DNA of 64,000 nucleotides from Ecdyonurus torrentis (GCA_949318235.1 OX439132.1:30826243-30890242); one strand, 5' to 3'; positions 47,060-62,112 are shown, counted from the stretch's first letter. The notes: generated by a model from the sequence alone, not told the origin. Made by a program: numbers and translations.

Positions 47060-48032
47060 CTCTCGTCTTTCTCTCCCCTATTTTTTTATAATACTGAATA
47101 ATATTTAATATCACATAGAATAAGTTATTTGCAGTATATATATTATATACATACATAGAATGAAAAAAATCAAGCATGGAACGTATATAATATTTAGTAA
47201 CTTTGTTTTGAAGATAATTTTTTATTTAAATCTGTAATATTGACAGTTTGTGAATCAAAAGAAAATTATTCTGATTTGGTCATTAATGACAATCAACTGT
47301 GCAAAACTTGATCGTTAACTGCTCTTCTCTCTCTCTCTCTGGTTGTGAGTTGTGATACTTTGGACCAAGAAAAACCCAAAAATCTAAAAATAATGGGGGT
47401 GTCAACAAGTAAAACTTTGAATTACCAATGCTTCAAATTTTTGGTTTATTAGTTCTATGTTAATTTAAACAATTGTTTCGACCTTATTTGAATGGTCACA
47501 CAACCTATCAAAGCTATGACACAATATGCGTTATAATGATGTTGAATTTGATCACTAAATAGACGATCAAAATATAGAAATATTTAGGAGCTCTAACGTA
47601 AGTCCCACCTGACGTCGTGTTTAATAATAAAGTGTTTTGAGCTAATTTACTTGACTGACTTTATAACTCATTATATTATTTGTAATAATAATAATAATAT
47701 AAAAAATCAAATGTATTGTTTATTGAATGTATATAAATAAAATAAAAATATTTAAAAATATATCAATTTTTAAATACAATATTCACGCATAAACTCTATA
47801 TTTATAATCAATATTAATTTGAAATAGAAAATTGAAATTTTACTGTGTATATTAATAATAAATAAATCTATTTTGTATAATAGATTTCTCATATATATTA
47901 TATATACATATTACATACTATAGTTATAAAATATAAACTTAAATATATATTATATTATTTAGTTAGTTTTAAGTAAATTTAAATCAATAATTATATTAGT
48001 TATTTAATAATAACGACCCATAGAGTTATATA

Positions 48033-48103
<71 letters not shown>

Positions 48104-48140
48104 AACTCTCTTATATATAAATTATGTATATAATATGGTT

Positions 48141-48277
<137 letters not shown>

Positions 48278-48700
48278 TCACACACACATACATAGATACA
48301 TACACTATACGCAATACACGTATAGCGCACATAATATAATATAATAATATATTTAAACTTGAGTGTAATTAGATATATATATTATATAAGCGTAAAGTTG
48401 TCGTGTATATGGCAGGCATGAAGCTATATAGCGTATATATGTATATATATAGCTATATAGCTAACTTGAACAATACAAAATATATTATTAACTTGGTACA
48501 AGTTTCGTTTCGTCCCAGCTAAAATATATACATACACACACACACACACACACACACTCTTAATTAATAATGAACAATTTTGACAACGATGACGATGTCT
48601 ATAAAGGTCAATTTAATATTAAATTTTCTTGATAATAATTTTAACTCAAATAATTAATAAAATTAGTTTTAAGTTTATTAATTATTATTATTATGTGATG

Positions 48701-48856
<156 letters not shown>

Positions 48857-49391
48857 TTAGTTTTCAAGTGGAGTAACTCTATTATAATAATATAGTATAT
48901 TATTTATAAGTGAATTATAGTTTATAACAAAAAAGAAAATGTTGAAATCGTAATAATATTATAGAGTATTTCAACTAAATTAAAGTAAGAATTAGAACTT
49001 ATATATTATCTTAACGTTACTTTTAAAGAAAATATATGTCTGATTTTCAAGTTCTAACAATTTTTTTTAAAGATTGGACATGAGATTTTGCGGTGATTTA
49101 CCTACGAATGAGGATAATTTAAGAAATACACCTCCAAATATGGTAAAAAAAATAATGAATTACGAAATTTTTAAATATGAAGTCATTTTGAAGTTATTTT
49201 TAAAATTTGCTATAGAATAAGAATAAGTAAAAATAATATATATACTTTTAGCTCATAATTTATATATAAACATTTAATACTTATTTCGACTCACATGGAA
49301 GTTAAACAATAATAAATATTGAGTATTAAATTATTTAATACTCGAAGTGCAAGTATCACTCTCCAATGAAGTCTCTATAGGGTCTATACAT

Positions 49392-49670
49392 TAGTCGACG
49401 CCATGTTGGATAACTCAATAACATGGGCTTCATAGGAAAATAACTCATTTTGACAGTTTAAAAATGCTAAGCAATATTTTTGAGAGATTGATGCTGTTAA
49501 TAGGTTGAATTAGTATCTCAAGTATAAGTAACAAAAAATTAGCCGATTTTCCAAAGAAAATTGCTAAAAACAAAGTTTGTTCTATAGCTGAGCAATGTTA
49601 TTCACTACTCCAGTATGGCCTCCAAGCGCATTAAATATGACATCATGCGTATACACCCTATATCACGTAT
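49392..49670 (+). repeat. Dispersed repeat R1, copy B
   Basis: It aligns with the reverse complement of copy A (1035-1320) over its length: GTCGACG, TAGGAAAAT, CAGTTTAAAAAT, TTGATGCTGTTAA, AGGTTGAATTAGTA, CCAAAGAAAAT, GAGCAATGTTATTCA and CACCCTATA in the same order. It is clearly diverged from A, so the family is not recent. No coding potential is seen. Confidence 0.8.
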
Positions 49671-50959
49671 AGGGACTTGATACGCTTTAAGATATCCATA
49701 TAATTGACATTATAAAAACATACGCATATTTAATATTATATTTTGTATTACATCTAACACTGCAATTAAAACTAGTATAATTCTGAAGAGCAACCAATAA
49801 ATGGGAAAAATATAGTTAAAAAAATGTTAACACTCATGTACACTATTATATAGTATACACTCAAAGAAAACGATTATTTCATACCAAAATGTAATTAATT
49901 ATTCTTAACCTAAACTTATTCGTACATTCTATTTTGTTAACCAGTTTAGATTTTAGTCCCAACTCAACAAAACATTATAACGAACCATAGTTGTATGACT
50001 TTATTACTCTGAAAATGTAACTAATATAAATAATAAAAACGTGTAGAAAATTAACATGAGTATAATTTTTTTTTTTATTCTTATTTAATAATTAATCAAC
50101 ATTATTATTAGATAATTTTTTTACGTCCATAAAATGTAATTGAAATATTAATGTTTAATTTCTATATAAAGTCTAAAAAAATAAAAAAATAAACTTTTTT
50201 TTAATATAATTTAGTAATAATATAAAAAAAGGCAACCTTATGCGTCTAAAAAAATTCTTTTGTGATGTAATTTAATAATATTTTTAGTATAATAGAAAAT
50301 AAGCTTGTTAGAATTCTTTTTTTTTTTCTTCTTTTTTTTTAAATTAGTATAAATTGCTATATAACTACAAAGTGCATGAAAGATTAAAAAAATGTCATTT
50401 TAAGCTCATTTAACAAGTATATTTTTTCAACTTTTGCTTGTTTTATAGCACTTTTTGTTGTTTGTTTGGATATGCGAAAGGGTTGTACTAAAATGAGAGA
50501 AAAAAAATGAGGATTGTTCTAGTAAAATTTAGATTTCATTTAACTTTGAAATATTTATTAAAATTGAACAATTTTTGTTCTCCATCACGTACAAAAATAG
50601 TTACGAAATAAGTATGCTCGCTTTTATTCAGCACAAATTGTTTCATACAGCATAATCTATGCTATATTGCATAATAACTAAGTTATATAGCATAAATAAT
50701 ATGTTGTATATATGTGTCGACCTTTCAATTGTATTTTTTTAATATTGTTGAATAAAGACGAATTTTTATGTATTTAACGTATAATTATTTATATTGTTCT
50801 ACTTTATCATTATTTTGGCTAGAATAACATAAATACAGCATAAATTAATTAATTTATTCTATCTGTGATGGATGAAATTGTGAACTATGTTTTTAACTTT
50901 CAAGAGAAAAATTTGCTAAATCTTTTCATTTGTTCTAATTGATTTACAACTCAATTGAC
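49671..50959. other. Intron stretch, AT-rich; nothing recognised
   Basis: Mostly unique AT-rich DNA with few arrays. It includes short T-rich tracts near 50320-50340 and a run of GCATAA/GCATAATC-like words near 50648-50700. No coding, RNA or element signal was found. Confidence 0.6.
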
Positions 50960-51154
50960 CAGGGTTGGATTGGCTATAAGATCAGGTTGGCAAATACCAA
51001 CTTGCCTCTTGGGGTTTTGGTTACTTGAAGGGTATTTTCATCCCTCTTTGGCCTCTTTGAGTCGTCCCCCCTCCAACTCAAAGTGGACATATCTAGACCA
51101 AAAGTTACTATGCGTGAATTGCGGACTGGCCTCCAACTACTAAATCCGACCCTG
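50960..51154. mobile_element. hAT-like MITE, 195 bp
   Basis: Terminal inverted repeats CAGGGTTGGATT (50960-50971) and AATCCGACCCTG (51143-51154) match at 11 of 12 positions. They are flanked by CAATTGAC (50952-50959) and CAATTGAT (51155-51162), an 8-bp duplication with one difference. The CAGGG start and 8-bp duplication fit the hAT superfamily. The body is GC-richer than the intron and has no transposase. The + frame spanning it is incidental. Confidence 0.85.
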
Positions 51155-51774
51155 CAATTGATGTAATAAAGCTTCAGTGTGCTGAAAATTAATAGGCTAA
51201 AATCCTCCATACAACAAAAAGACTTATTTTATTCTATATAAGTAAAATATATAGCTAAAATAAAAATTTCATGACAAGAAAAAAAAAAGTACAGATATTG
51301 TGATATAAAATTTTGCTATACATTGTTTATTTCAATGCTATATATTATATATGTGTGTAACATTGCCTTAAATAAAGTCTCTAACACTGTATCATATTGT
51401 CACTAGGCACTGAAGTAAAATTCTATATAACAGTGTTATAATAGTACTTGCAAAACCCGCATAACGTGTCAAAAATTGTGTGACAAATTCATAAGAAAGG
51501 CAAAGAAAAAAATAGTTACTAAAAAAATTACTATATTATATTTATATACAAAATATAGTTTTCAAGATTTTTTAAATGAAATAAAAAAATATTTATGTAT
51601 AATTGAATTAACAGAGTTTATGTTGGTAACACTGACAAAGGTATATAGAGGTTAACAGGTAAAAGTTACGGAAGCCAAATGTATTGTTCTACTGGGAGGT
51701 TTAAAGTTAAACCCATACCGAATAAATCATTTTATGTGTAGGAAAGGCCAAGAGGTCTTATATGAAGAAGAAGA

Positions 51775-51807
<33 letters not shown>

Positions 51808-52181
51808 TGTATCGATATTAAAATTTCCTTCATGCAACTCAATATGTATTGTATTTTTTATATCATAATATTTAAATATGTTACTTAAATATAAATATAC
51901 TTTATTTTAAGCCGCGGTATGTAAACGTTATCAGTGCCTCCTTACTTTGAAATTCATAAAAACTTTTATTTAGGGGCATTTTTTTACGTGCATGATTATA
52001 TAATTAAAATATACAGTAAAACAATACCATATTTGTTATAATATTGTATAAAAATAATTTGTTTCAAAATTTAAAAAATGATGTTTCAAAATGAAGTTTT
52101 TATTCTTAACGAAAAAATAATAACTTATTTCAAATTAAAAAGAATTATGGTTATACAAGTTTTTGTACATTTTCAATACTG

Positions 52182-52212
<31 letters not shown>

Positions 52213-53726
52213 CACATACATTGTAATATCATAACCAACTTATAAAAAAACACAAAAAAGTTGCAAAATAAAAGTTATTGTAATAACTTACGTACACAAA
52301 TACTTTTTTAATATAACTTTTTTTTATATTAATTTTTTTAATATCTTTCCCTTTATTTTTTCTAAGCGTAATTATAAACTGTTAGGTGGTAAATCCTACA
52401 AGCCACAGTATGCAAGATGGCTGGCTGTTGCTTTCCTAATTGTTTCTTTCCCTTCTTTACCACAAACACTGCTGGTTGTTCTAATTAATTCTTTTTTCTA
52501 CCCCTTCTCAATTTTCTTTACCTTACAGCGAGAAAAAAAAAAAAAAAAAAAAAAGAGGGTGGTATATAAAGGGAGTGACTTTTACTGCTACAAACATATT
52601 AATAGTGTCATCCTGGAATGAGAAGATAAGATTTATTTTACTGTAAAATTCCATGCAATTATAGATTTTTTTTTGTGTTTTTTGTTTATGTATTTTTAAA
52701 AGACGTCTAAAAAAAATTAAAAAGAAGAAGAAGAAACAATAATTTCCTCACTAATTTAAATCAAAACACTCTTAATTTGTTATTTAAAAAAAATAAACAC
52801 ATGAAATTGTTTTCTTTCTTTCATTAAACAAATCATTTATAATTTGATTGTCACGAAAAAAAAATAATAAGTTTTTTTTTTTTTTGCGTTAAACAAATTT
52901 AATACGATTATAAAAGCAATCATCAAATTTATGAGTCATTTATTTACATTTCCTATTGAAATTTGCTTTTAAATTATTGAAATAAGATTGGTTTGTATAA
53001 TGTAATTAAGTTCTGATGTTTCTGTATTAACTGTTTTAACAAAATATTTCTATGTTTGATTAAATGGAATAAGAATTGTATCATTTTCAAGATTAAAGTA
53101 TTTTTTTTATATGGTATCCAAAGGGATATTTCAAAATTAATAAATTTTTAAAAACAAGAAAATATTACGTAAAATATTGAGATATAGAGAAAATAATATT
53201 ATTTAAATAAGTAGAATTTTATTTTTTATAAAATTCATTCTAGAAAATTTTCACACGTTCTTGAGTCAAACATACATGCATATATTTCCCGAACTATAAT
53301 ATATTTTTATTGATGTGAATATTATATGAAGAAAAAATATATATAAAAAAAGGGACGCACAATATATTCTTACATATGATAGACAGCATAGATATGAATA
53401 TCTGATATTGAAAAATTTTCAGTGACAAATCAAATGTCAGGTACGAAAAAAAAAAAAAAATCTAGTGAGAAAAAAAAGTGACAGGTTAGGGTTAGCCTGA
53501 CCTCGGTTGTTCCCCAGATACCTCCCTTCCCCCCCCCCCCCCCCCCCCCGCTCCACCCGTCACCATCCCTCTAGTCCCTTATCCACCCCCAATCCCAATA
53601 TACTTCCTTTTTATACCTCATCCATATATTTATTATATGTATTTATGCAATGAGATGGATTTATTTATGCTATGTATTTATTAATATATTCTCTTATTTA
53701 TATATTATTATATAAAAAATCTCTCC

Positions 53727-53764
<38 letters not shown>

Positions 53765-53812
53765 CCAATAAGAATTATATGGATATTTATGTATTTATTC
53801 ATATAAATAATG

Positions 53813-53846
<34 letters not shown>

Positions 53847-54211
53847 GACGTATAATATTTTATAATATTATATATAATAAAAATATATAATATTTTTTAT
53901 ATTATTTATCGTATAATATTATATGAAAAAAATATGCAAAGAGGTAAAAAAATATATATATTATACATATATTTTTTCTACTCGATGAGGTCAAAAAAAA
54001 TTTAATAATATAAAAAAATTATAATAAATATTCGTGAAAAAAAATTATATAGAATTGTAGGTATTGGCGTATATAATATAGCATCTATTACCTTTTATTA
54101 TATCAATCGAACAGTCAGATATGATTACTAAAAAAATGGCTTATCAGATGACATTCAAAAATTTAATTGAATTTCTGTTCAAAGGCAAATTTATTCATAT
54201 AGGATTATATA

Positions 54212-54246
<35 letters not shown>

Positions 54247-54281
54247 GTCAATATATAATCCACATGATGTTGGGATATGAT

Positions 54282-54323
<42 letters not shown>

Positions 54324-54723
54324 GTATATAATAATACTTTCCAATATCATTTTCAAGCATAGAAAAGGTTCGACTTATAATATATATTGAGGTGACCCCA
54401 AGTATAAAAAATATAATATTACATATCATATCAAGTCAAATATAATAATATAAAGTCCGGTTTATATAAGTTGCACTGATGTAGGGGGAAAAAAGCAGAA
54501 TATTATATTTTTCACATGACTTGGTACAAGATTTATATGGCAAGCCAAGGTAGTAATTATTATACATTTTCTCTATATTTTTCTGTAGCTGTAAATTGAA
54601 AGTTTTTTTTCTCCTAATCATACGTTTTTGTATTTTAAAATGTTGCAATTTAATAGCCAGCTGCAAATACTATAATATTTTTTGCAACACTTTTTCTGAT
54701 AAAATTTGAAAGATATTATATAC

Positions 54724-54763
<40 letters not shown>

Positions 54764-54866
54764 TACACACACAAATTATACAACACTTGTTTTATATATA
54801 AGGATATATGAATTATTTTATTCTTTTGTTTTTTTAATTCAAGGTTTCAATATGCTCTATTAAAAT
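51155..54866. other. Intron stretch with homopolymers; no gene seen
   Basis: Contains A29 near 51777-51805, T27 near 52181-52207, A24 near 52530-52553 followed by TATATAAA in GGTGG...GGGAG (52563-52570), C21 at 53529-53549 in a C-rich block (53510-53600), (CT)n about 53730-53758 and 54213-54244, T37 near 54285-54321, and short TA arrays at 53815-53841 and 54725-54753. No coding region is recognised. Confidence 0.55.
53529..53549. repeat. C21 homopolymer in a C-rich block
   Basis: A 21-base C run followed by further CCACCC/CCACCCCC words to about 53600. On the - strand this is a strong quadruplex-forming G tract, unusual in such AT-rich DNA. Confidence 0.9.
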
Positions 54867-55025
54867 TTAAACAATTGTTGTAACAAAATTTGTCCAAATA
54901 GATATTACTTTGTTTTGTTTTACTGAAGAGTTTAAAATATTGAAGTCTACTGAAGTAGTATAAGTAGGTGCAGGAGCTGGAGTAGGAGCACTAATTGGAG
55001 CAGGAGCTATATTCACTGTACTATA
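54867..55025 (-). pseudogene. Pro/Ala-repeat open frame, exon or gene relic (unrecognised)
   Basis: On the - strand a stop-to-stop frame of about 52 codons contains NIAPAPISAPTPAPAPTY and then a normal-looking C-terminal part ending TTIV before TAA (54867-54869). Ala-Pro repeats of this kind occur in secreted and cuticular proteins. There is no ATG in frame. A pyrimidine-rich stretch ending ATAGTACAG lies just before it and could be a 3' splice site. It may be a terminal exon of a nested antisense gene, a pseudogene fragment, or chance from a GGAGCAGGAGCT-like short repeat. Confidence 0.2.
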
Positions 55026-57817
55026 TTAAAAAACTAAACAGTAAAAAAACTAAACTGCTTATCCTAAATTTATGAATTGCAAACAATAATAATAATAATT
55101 TTCAAAATCAGTTCAACATACTGACTTGTTAATGAGAGAGAGAGAGATCATTTATTTATAATGTTTCAATAACACCTTCAGAAATTTATTGTTTTCTTCA
55201 TTGACATTACAAATAATTTTGTACTACTTATACAAATCATGATACAAATGATACATGGATCGAAAGCACGATACTAACGTTTTCAAGTATTTTTACAAAA
55301 TACAAAAAGAATATATTTTCTGTGAATGAAATTTTTTCAGAAAATCTCATACAGTTAATGAATTTATATAATTGTATTTTAAGAATGTCATTAAGTAAAT
55401 TATGTAAGGTTAATTTTTTTATTTACTTAAACAAGTACATTTTCTGTATCCTTACTGTAGAAAAAAAAAACACAAATGTATATAATAATTTTGAAAATTT
55501 TTAACTTTAAAATTGTAGAATATAAAATATGTCTTAAGTATTAGTGACGTGGATTTATTATAAATCTATAATTTAAAATATAAAAAAAAGAGCAACAGAT
55601 ATATATTATGATATATTACAAAATTGATTCGTTATATATATTTTTTTTTAACATATAAATTATTTAATTTTCTACTCGATTAAATTTATTCATTAAATAA
55701 TATTGTTATTTTTAATAATAAAATGTAAAGAGACAGTTCAATGTTGATGTTGATATTCAATATATATTTTTATTATTATTGTCAAATTTAAATCAACCTG
55801 GTTTTATAAAAATATTGTATATATATGTATAGAGAAACAATAATGAAAAACAATAACAGCATTGCTTATATAGTAAAAATAAACTGTATATATATATATA
55901 TACGTTACAATATATAAAGTTTTAAATATTTATTTATTTTAGTTATACACATTAATTCAGTATATTATTTAAAATTATTTTACTATTTTCTCCATATTAT
56001 TGAATAATGTAAACTTATCTCTCTCTCTCGTATATAATATACTGTAGTACAGTACATACTATAATATTGTTGATAATAATAATAACAGTTGGGTATGAAA
56101 CTGCTCTTAACAAAAACAAATTAACAAATATACATACAGTGTATTATGTTTTTAGTTATATTATATACTTGCACGTATAATTATAATTTATTTTCATATA
56201 TAAGATAATAATAATGGAAATTATAGTTGACATAGTCATGTGAAATTATAATTTGATTTTAATAATTTTAACTTAATTTTTTTTTATATAATTTTTCATC
56301 GTATTTTTTTATACGTTATTATTGTTTTTAATGTGTCAAAATTGATTTTAGATATTTTATTTTTATTGAAGAAACTTTTGAAATTTTAAGTGATACTTCA
56401 AAAGTTATAAATTTATGAACTTATTTGATTTTCCATCTACGAATATGATTTAAATTAAAATAAGAATGTGATCAAAAATGAGCATTAAACTTTTTTTCTT
56501 TGGTATAACTTCTATGCATGAGTTTCTAACAAGGTTTTCAATATTTTTAAGATACTCTTATTTTTTATAATAAATTACATTTTAATTTATACGCGTGCTG
56601 CATTATATTTTTCTTTGTCAGTTTTGCGTTTAACAAAAGCGTTCGCACGTGACTTTTATAAGAGGTCAAATTTCTTGACACGTTAATTATGCTTCCTGAA
56701 AACGATCTCTCCACCTCCCTCTTCTTTCTCTTTACCTCACCCTCTTCAAAAAAAAAAAAAAAAAAAAAAAAAAACAGGCGCGATGGTTTTTAATTTGTTA
56801 ATATACGTATAAGAACTTTTTTTTCTTTTTTTTTTTTTTTTTTGCGCAATCAAACACGCAACATGCGAGGGATAAAATAAAAATTAAAACTTTTTTAATA
56901 ACCAGATTATAATTATAAAACAAGATTTTAATACTTAAATAGAATTAATTCTCTTTTTTACATTAATATAATATTCTTATATTTTAATTATATTAATTAT
57001 ATGTAGAGAAAAGTATTTTAGAAAAAAAAATTGTGAACGAATAGCAAGCCTTTGTATTTTACCATATATCAGTACCAAAAGTTAAAATTAATATTCACAA
57101 ATAGGCAACACATGTAGTTCAAGTCTGAATAACTTAGATTCACTTTTGAAGTAGAATAATTTTCATCTTTATTCTACAGGAACTATTCTAGTGTTGCTCT
57201 TCTTTTGTACTTTTTTCAAAAGAAGTATTTATTTTATGATAATACACTATTTAATTGAAAAAATGTATGTTTGAATATTTAATAAAGTGTTTTATAATTC
57301 TTTTAGTATACATCTTACAGAAGTTTAATGAAGTGACTCAAAAACCAACAATAATTTGAGCTATATAAGGACTAAAAAGTACATAGCTTGTTACTAAATT
57401 TTATTTCATTGATAATAATGTTTAATAAAGTAAAACTTCGGTGCAAATTAAAATTTTAAAAATATGCAATTTTAATGAACTTTTTTTCTCTTTCTTTCTT
57501 TTCTTTCATTTCCTTCTTTCTTTTTTTTTCTAATTTCAAACTTTATTATTAGTATAAGTAATTGTAGTAAAAATTCTTATATATATTTAAACAAATTAAA
57601 CATACGTATATCATCAAAATTTCATGCAATTTCATTATTATCATAGTATAATATGATGTAATGTATTCAATTAACTAAATATTTTTTGGAAAAGCAAAAT
57701 AATATTATATATATATACAGTATATGTATATGGAACAAAATAAATATTAAATTAAATTAATCACAAGTCATAATAGTGTGTGTATGTGTATGTTTACTTG
57801 AACATAGGCAAGTAAGC

Positions 57818-57819
<2 letters not shown>

Positions 57820-57882
<63 letters not shown>
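57820..57882. repeat. (CT)n microsatellite, about 63 bp
   Basis: Perfect CT array. Confidence 0.95.
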
Positions 57883-57885
<3 letters not shown>

Positions 57886-58009
57886 TACTAATATAATGTA
57901 ATAATATTATGTTGGGTGTATATAATAATATATAATATTACTACTACTATTATACATACTATCCCCCCTATACTCTCTAGGAGAAGCAAGCTAAAGCTTA
58001 TACTATAGC

Positions 58010-58012
<3 letters not shown>

Positions 58013-58105
<93 letters not shown>
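58013..58105. repeat. (TA)n microsatellite, about 93 bp
   Basis: Perfect TA array. Confidence 0.95.
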
Positions 58106-58106
<1 letters not shown>

Positions 58107-58929
58107 CATTCCTGCTGATTATGCTTAGGCTTGCTTCTCTATTATGATTACAGAACACTATTATGATATAAATACCTCCAGGGATTATGCTACATTGCAA
58201 CAACTATATAATAATATATTATATAGAGAAACACCTATATATATGTATATACTATATACATATATTTGTATGTACGTACATGGTAAGGTTATAAAGCAGA
58301 ATAATTATTGTGTGTATATCATATTATAATTTTGTCAGCATGAGCAAATCATGGCTACTTCACTATTATACTATAATATAACATGTTAAAACGAATATAT
58401 ATATATATATATATATATTAGACATGTCTTCAATTAAAATTGATACCTACTTAAGTGCCAGCTATAATACAGCAGTATACAATATATAATAATAATAATA
58501 TGATCCTATACAGTGATTCTATTCCAATTATATTTTATACTTGAGAAAATATATATTTTTCAATTATCAAGACTATAAATTTTCAAATATTTCATATTAC
58601 ATGCATCAGTTTGTATATTATAAGACAATTATACTGATTTCATTGTGCATATATACAACATTATAATATATAATAGATTTTTGAAGTTATATTTAGTAAT
58701 TTTAATTTCATATCAATTTATAACTAAAAAATATATTTCTTTGCTAAAATATAATTGCTTTTGTATGCATTACAAAATGCATCATAAAGAAGCAAAAATG
58801 GCATTATTTTTTAGAGAGAGTGTTTCTCTGAATATATTATTGTGAATCCAGACAAAAAGTTTGAAAAGGTCTTCATAATTCCATATACACACACATTGTT
58901 TTGAAACATTTTACGTCTAAATTATGATA

Positions 58930-59640
58930 TGTTGTTTCCTGGCAGACGCAATTGTGTTTTTGTCATCAAAATTGAGAAACAAGTAACAATATATGACAAA
59001 TAAATTTCACTTTCTTGGCTGTATACAAAATTCGATATTGTTCTGGTAATCGTTTCAATAAATTTATGAATGCTCTAAAATTTGCACATATTTTAAGGGA
59101 TTTGGACAAATTCTAAACTTATTTAAAAATATTTAAAATATATATTTATTTGATATAATCAAATAAATTTCAAAAAAGGGTTTCGTCAATATAATTAACA
59201 ATTCATTAATCTATTTTATATTGACATATTATATTACTGTGCTATACGTTATAAATGATACATTGTAATATTTTTAGCACTTCTGTTTGAATTTCATAGT
59301 TTGAAATGAAACGAAACAATTTGTGAAATAAATGTTCACTTTTATAGCTGTATATTAAATTCCATGTATATACAAAGTAAAGTGACGAATGCTAAGAACT
59401 TTGTCCATTATATTACAATGAGTTTTAATAGATTTTACTCGTAAATTTTTATAAGAAAAAAAAAATCGTCATATTATATTATTTCAAAAACTGCTTTATT
59501 AATATGATTAGTAATGTTCCTTTTTTGTATATTACACCTCATATAAATGATTTTTGATGAAATCACACACACATATATTATTTTTGTCACCTCTGTTTCA
59601 ATTTTATAATTTGATAAAATTTCAAATTATTATTTAGTTA
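58930..59640. repeat. Degenerate tandem duplication, period about 330 bp
   Basis: Words recur in the same order about 330 bp apart. GACAAATAAATTTCACTTTC and GGCTGTATACAAAATTC (near 58996) are echoed by GTGAAATAAATGTTCACTTT and AGCTGTATATTAAATTCC (near 59320). TTTAGCACTTCTGTTTGAAT (near 59273) is echoed by TTTGTCACCTCTGTTTCAAT (near 59582). This indicates about two diverged copies. It is not coding. Confidence 0.5.
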
Positions 59641-59786
59641 TAAAATCTTCAATATTAATTCACATATTGATTTAATTATCATTCAATCATATATATATTT
59701 ATAATATATATAGTAACATTAATTACAGTTGTAATTAATATTTAATTAACTATAATGAATACAATTGATGTATATACATACATTTA

Positions 59787-59846
<60 letters not shown>

Positions 59847-60864
59847 CTCACAAATACGTTTATATAACATCAAAATATTTAAGGTAACAATGCTAAAAAC
59901 ACGTAGATAAAATGAAAATATTCTTGATGCGTCGTATTTTGATGATGCTGATGATGTTTTTATTATTAGTTAGAGATCCCTCATTACATTTCTCTTTTTA
60001 ATTATTTATGTTAAATTGGTAAAAGTAAAATGAATATAAAATTTAGTTTAAAGTATATATAAACGTCAACAGCAACCCCTCTTTCTCTATGTTTTATATA
60101 TTAACGCATGTTATATCTATATTTGTTGGTGATTAGGTTTCACTCTCTCTCTCTCTCTCTCACACTCACTCACTCACTAGTAATTTTACTGATGATGGTA
60201 AAATACAACTTAACCTTAAAATAACGTTAATTTTCTATTAACTACCCAATTTAATTAACAAACTTATCATCCGTAAGTATAAAATGAAATAAACCATCTC
60301 TCTCTCACTCACTCTCATCAACGTTTTATTAATGCAACTCTTTAACTATATATTCGAAAAAAATTCAAATTATCGAATATTTTAATAGCTTTTTTAATGA
60401 AATTATATTATATATTAAAAATACTAATTAATATTTTTTTTTAATAATTAATTTATAAATTTTAAAATATGTATATGGTGTTAATAATTTTAATTTTTTG
60501 TTAAAAAAATACTGAGGTGATTTTACATGGTTACAAAATTTTTGACTTGATATTATTTATATAATATTTTAAGTACGCATATAGTTTAGTAACTTGAAAT
60601 ATGGATTAAAAAAAATCTACTCTTTCAGTGAAGATACAACATTATGTCTAAAACATCCTTACAATGAGTCTGTTTTTATTTAAGTTTTGCCAGATATCTT
60701 AAGCATAGAGTAAGAGGCAAACTTTACGCTTGTTGTAACGTTACGATTTCATTGATTCTACAATAGATATTACTATATCTCTATCAAATTAAAAGAAACA
60801 AACTGACGAACGACAAAACGTTGATTTGCCAAGTACATGTAGTAGCTGCATCAAGTCTTATGTC

Positions 60865-60906
<42 letters not shown>

Positions 60907-60943
60907 CTCAACTTGCATCACAAACAATATATTGCTATACATG

Positions 60944-61050
<107 letters not shown>

Positions 61051-61401
61051 GTATAGGTATACATGAAGTTTAAGTTTTAAGAACTTTTTTTAAAGATAAA
61101 AAAAAAGTTTTGTAATTAAAAAAATTTCATACTTAATACATGATTATGTGATGGTATATATTTATAATGTATAATATAGTTTATATTGTATGCACAGTAC
61201 TTAGTATTTTAAGTACATATTCTTATGTTACGCATTATTGTGTTTAAAAAACGTAATATATAATCTTTTTCGTCTATATTTTATAAGAACAAAAGACAGA
61301 GAGTGATGATGATGAAGACTTATATACAAAACAGTATGTGAATTTGTGATTAAATTCCAATCAAGCGGAATTTTCCACCAACTTTTTTTTTCACTTCTCT
61401 C

Positions 61402-61405
<4 letters not shown>

Positions 61406-61481
<76 letters not shown>
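61406..61481. repeat. (CT)n microsatellite, about 76 bp
   Basis: Perfect CT array. Confidence 0.95.
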
Positions 61482-61484
<3 letters not shown>

Positions 61485-62112
61485 CTCAGAAGGGTGTGGC
61501 ACAGTTACCACCCTTTCTCTTTTCCTATACATTCTGACCAGCCATGGTACCTTTTTTTTCTCCAATATTATTCTGCATTCATCTGTTACATAATATAGTT
61601 GATTGTATTTGCAAATTGTAGCATACAAACCAGTCTTGGCAGCACAATGTCTGTAAAAGATGCCAAAACTACCCCTAAAAAATATGCTAGAAAATGTTAC
61701 AAAATTTCAAAAGAATACTAGATTTCATGCCAGATATCAAGCTTAAATTTGGATGGAATTTTCAAAATCTACATTGTTAAATATTATTTTTCTTCATAGT
61801 TACTTTAAACTCATGCATTGTAAACTATTTATGCTTCTAAATACATAAATTTCGTAATTAAAACAGTTATCATTGCAAATTTAGTGATAATAAGTATAAT
61901 AACTGTTTTCTCATGAAAAAATATTCATATCAAAAAAATTTGCACATTTGGAAAAGTGAATTATTCAAGTCATTTATTGAACAAACTATTTCAACTATAA
62001 ACTAGAACTTTTTTATAAATTTATTTGGAATTAAAAAGTGAATTGATGTACTTTAATTGATTCTCAATTGTATGATTGTACTAATATGAGTTTTATTTTC
62101 TTTGTGTTTTAG

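Larger units (their letters stand above)
55026..58900. other. Intron stretch with arrays; no gene seen
   Basis: Includes A27 near 56748-56774 just after a C/T-rich block, T-rich tracts near 56818-56843 and 57520, (CT)n 57820-57882, (TA)n 58013-58105 and a short (AT)n near 58397-58418. Otherwise it is AT-rich unique DNA with no recognised coding content. Confidence 0.6.

Noticed and set aside
50955..51143. 62-codon frame with CxxC-like VNCGL near 51110
   Set aside because: It lies inside the 195-bp MITE; its GC-rich body creates the frame by chance.
53484..53495. TTAGGGTTAG as a telomere-like repeat
   Set aside because: Only two units, no array, and the insect telomere unit is normally TTAGG.
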